The translations under genes and the position numbers were made by a program. A stretch of DNA of 53,684 bases from Prorocentrum cordatum. Lineage: Eukaryota > Sar > Dinophyceae > Prorocentrales > Prorocentraceae. This document shows positions 51,894-53,684 of the stretch, piece after piece. How positions within the stretch are numbered: position 1 is the first letter of the stretch; every line of letters starts with the position of its first letter. The notes under the pieces were generated by a model, which was not told the DNA's origin, did no database searches, and saw only the letters and a list, made by a program, of their open reading frames with translations. Where the stretch lies: NCBI GenBank assembly GCA_963575745.1, contig CAUYUJ010000762.1:56047-109730 (forward strand), given 5' to 3'.

Positions 51894-53506
51894 GTACCCC
51901 TCTTCCTGGGGCTGGAGACCTCTTCTCAAATCCTCTGCTACCACCTGGGCGACGCAGAAGAACGGGTTCGACTGCGACGGCATTCGCTAAGCTGCCCGCA
52001 CAAGTTCGCGCGTGCGCGCCTATGTTGTCAATGTACTGCGTGCCGCCCTGGCGGTCCGCGTAAGCCCGAGTCGGTCGCCGTCGAAGCCACCGTGGATTCG
52101 AGCAGCCGTTCGAGGGCAGTGTTGGTTTTGGATGCCGCCCTGACGCCCCGAAGATTTGCCCGGCACTGCGAATTCTCGAGTGATGCTGCAGGTCCGATGG
52201 AGCTAGCCGCTTGAGGGTAAAACATAAGAAGACACAGTTTCAGGAGCAAAGTTCTAAGAAGTTCGAAAACCTTTTGTCAAACTCGAGCGCCAGACCTGTT
52301 CTGGAACGGGGTTTCAGGGAGAATACGGCTGGGGCGACGAGAGTTCCGGAGGAGGCCCAGACAGGGCGAACATTGTAAAACATGTTCCTTTCTCTCTTCT
52401 CTTCCTCCTCCGCCTACCCTCCAGAGCAGCAGGGAGGGAGAGGACGATGAGGAGGAGCATGAGGAGGGCGAAAAGGGGAAGGAGGAGAGAGGAACAGCAG
52501 GGAGGGGGAGGGGGAGGGAGGGGGGAGCTGGGAGGAGGAGGGGGGAGGAGGAAAACATTGAATGGTGGCAATTGGTGCCTGAAGGTCTTGAAGGTCTGAG
52601 TTGTGGAGGTACGTTGGCACCCCTTCCTACGGCCGTCTTCGTTGGCCGATGGGGCTGTAGGGAGAGCCTCGACCCTCCATTGGCAATGGCGCCGTAAGGT
52701 GAAAGTGTTAAGAATGGGAGCGGGACCCCCGGTAGCCCCTATGATGGCAGCTGCCGAGGGGGTGGGGCCTATGATGGTTTCCACCGGAGTGGCTGAGGCC
52801 GATGATCCTCGCCAAGGAGGAAAGGGAAGAGAGTCGCCCAGTCGCCCGGGTGGGGCGCAACGACGATGCCGTCCGCGATGTGCCCTGGTCCTGAGGTGGG
52901 AATTCCTCAAAGGGAAGGGGCGAAACACAAAATTGGCATGCGCAGTGTCGACACCGAACCCACGCAGACCCTGCGCGCTCGGCATCCCACGGGGGCGAAA
53001 GCGAGTGCGCACGCCACGAGGGCACGGGGGGCCTCACAGGGCGGAACAGGGCGGGGGCGATGCCCAGCAGCGAGGGCCGCCCCAGACCGACCGCGGCCGC
53101 TGCGGGGCGGGCGGCGCCCGTGTCCCGGGCGGGCAGCGCTCGTATCCTCTGGCCTGCGGCCGGCGCAGGGGGAGGGGGAACTACGTTACCTTTAGCGTGA
53201 GCAGTCTCCCTTTCAGGCCACGGTTCACTTCATGAGTTGTCCTATCGCAGGGCGGCTCTTGGGGTTCTCCTGGTTTGCTTGGCGAGCCGTTCTGAACAGA
53301 AAAAAGGATGCAGAGCCGTTCCCCAGGAAGGGATCCAGACCTCTGGGGAGCCACGTTGTGACTCCACAGACTTCCGACGAACAGATCGTCTCAAGTCCAC
53401 GGCCCCTGAAGCTCTCGATCCTTTCCCAGTGCCAGCGTCATGTCCTGAGTCGTCCTGACGGCCCCAGCGGCCGAAAGTCTGACAGAACCAGCCGCCGCTC
53501 TTATAG
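51894..53506 (+). other. Intron of the methyltransferase gene (1613 bp, GT-AG)
   Basis: The donor GTACCCC and the acceptor CTTATAG then G join LTY to VQDLDKLL in frame. GTAC is present at both junctions. Within the intron, 52380-52560 is a pyrimidine-to-purine rich segment with GGA runs, and 52960-53160 is GC-rich. Several open frames cross it, but none shows a recognisable domain, so the content is read as intronic filler. Confidence 0.75.
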
Positions 53507-53684
53507 GTACGTCCAGGACCTGGATAAGTTGCTGCAGGAGATTTTCCGGATACTGAAGCCCGGCGCCAAGTTGTCTTTCCTCGACTGGTTCAAACTGGAC
53601 AACTACAGGCTTTCTCCGCGATCAACCCAAGGAGGTCGACGAGGAGGAGGAGGAGGAGGAGGAGGAGGAGGTGGAGGAGGTCGA
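53507..53684 (+). CDS. SAM-dependent methyltransferase, ERG6/SMT-like, third visible exon (partial)
   Basis: The exon encodes YVQDLDKLLQEIFRILKPG followed by AKLSFLDWFKLDNY. This matches the helix-turn-strand after motif II in ERG6-type enzymes (SEIYRVLKPGG..., with a Trp-containing strand). The coding match ends at about 53608. After that the sequence reads RLSPRSTQ and then a GGA repeat that gives only glycines. A non-canonical GC donor (CTACAG then GCTTTC at 53609) or a donor further on could end the exon, and this cannot be settled here. The C-terminal half of the enzyme lies outside the window. Confidence 0.7.

Noticed and set aside
1-53684. tRNA, rRNA or spliced-leader RNA genes
   Set aside because: No cloverleaf, rRNA core or spliced-leader motif was recognised by eye. 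A covariance-model search was not possible here.

Overview
The window looks like nuclear DNA of a microbial eukaryote, most probably a dinoflagellate or a similar large-genome alga. It is very rich in tandem and dispersed repeats and poor in genes. The only convincing protein gene is cut by GT-AG introns, and there are remnants of non-LTR retrotransposons and many short inverted-repeat elements. There is no sign of bacterial operons, ribosome-binding sites, CRISPR arrays, rRNA or tRNA genes. The host call is an inference from genome style. No spliced-leader sequence was found to confirm it.

The one gene lies at the right edge. Exons at 51072-51520, 51727-51893 and 53507 to the window end encode a SAM-dependent methyltransferase resembling sterol C-24 methyltransferases (ERG6/SMT). 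It starts with a hydrophobic segment, and both ends of the gene are missing. The 206-base intron and the DNA just upstream of the first visible exon share a GC-rich module, which may be an introner-like element.

Mobile-element signals are the main content. (1) An insertion at 18351-20613 (minus strand) ends in an A6 run, is flanked by 17-bp direct repeats, and carries an Arg/Ser- and Pro/Ala-rich reading frame broken by two compensating frameshifts. (2) A decayed LINE-type reverse transcriptase with its C-terminal Cys/His motif lies at 47262-48482. (3) A family of four short inverted-repeat elements with AGTCGGGC/GCCCGACT ends lies at 5621, 33333, 39451 and 40986. (4) A 205-bp hairpin element with a 5-bp target duplication lies at 50211-50415. 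(5) Two large inverted duplications lie at 7559-10604 and 44318-45923. (6) A possible gag-like remnant lies at 6776-7490.

Tandem repeats fill much of the rest. They include long GAT/GAC/GAG/CTC trinucleotide tracts (2.5-4.9, 12.8-13.5, 15.1-15.6, 30.3-31.0, 35.5-37.0, 41.9-42.5 kb), a (GCCGGT)n tract present twice, a 77-bp satellite (12.0-12.7 kb), a 90-bp satellite (20.8-21.96 kb), a 416-bp higher-order repeat (22.9-24.3 kb), and degenerate CCCAAGACGGCCC-type arrays on both strands. A composite repeat (a 14-bp tandem block, then a GC-rich block, then a conserved tail) occurs four times, at about 1, 13.8, 16.0 and 50.1 kb. The long Asp-, Met-, Ser- or Ile-rich reading frames across the trinucleotide tracts are by-products of the repeats and are not annotated as genes.
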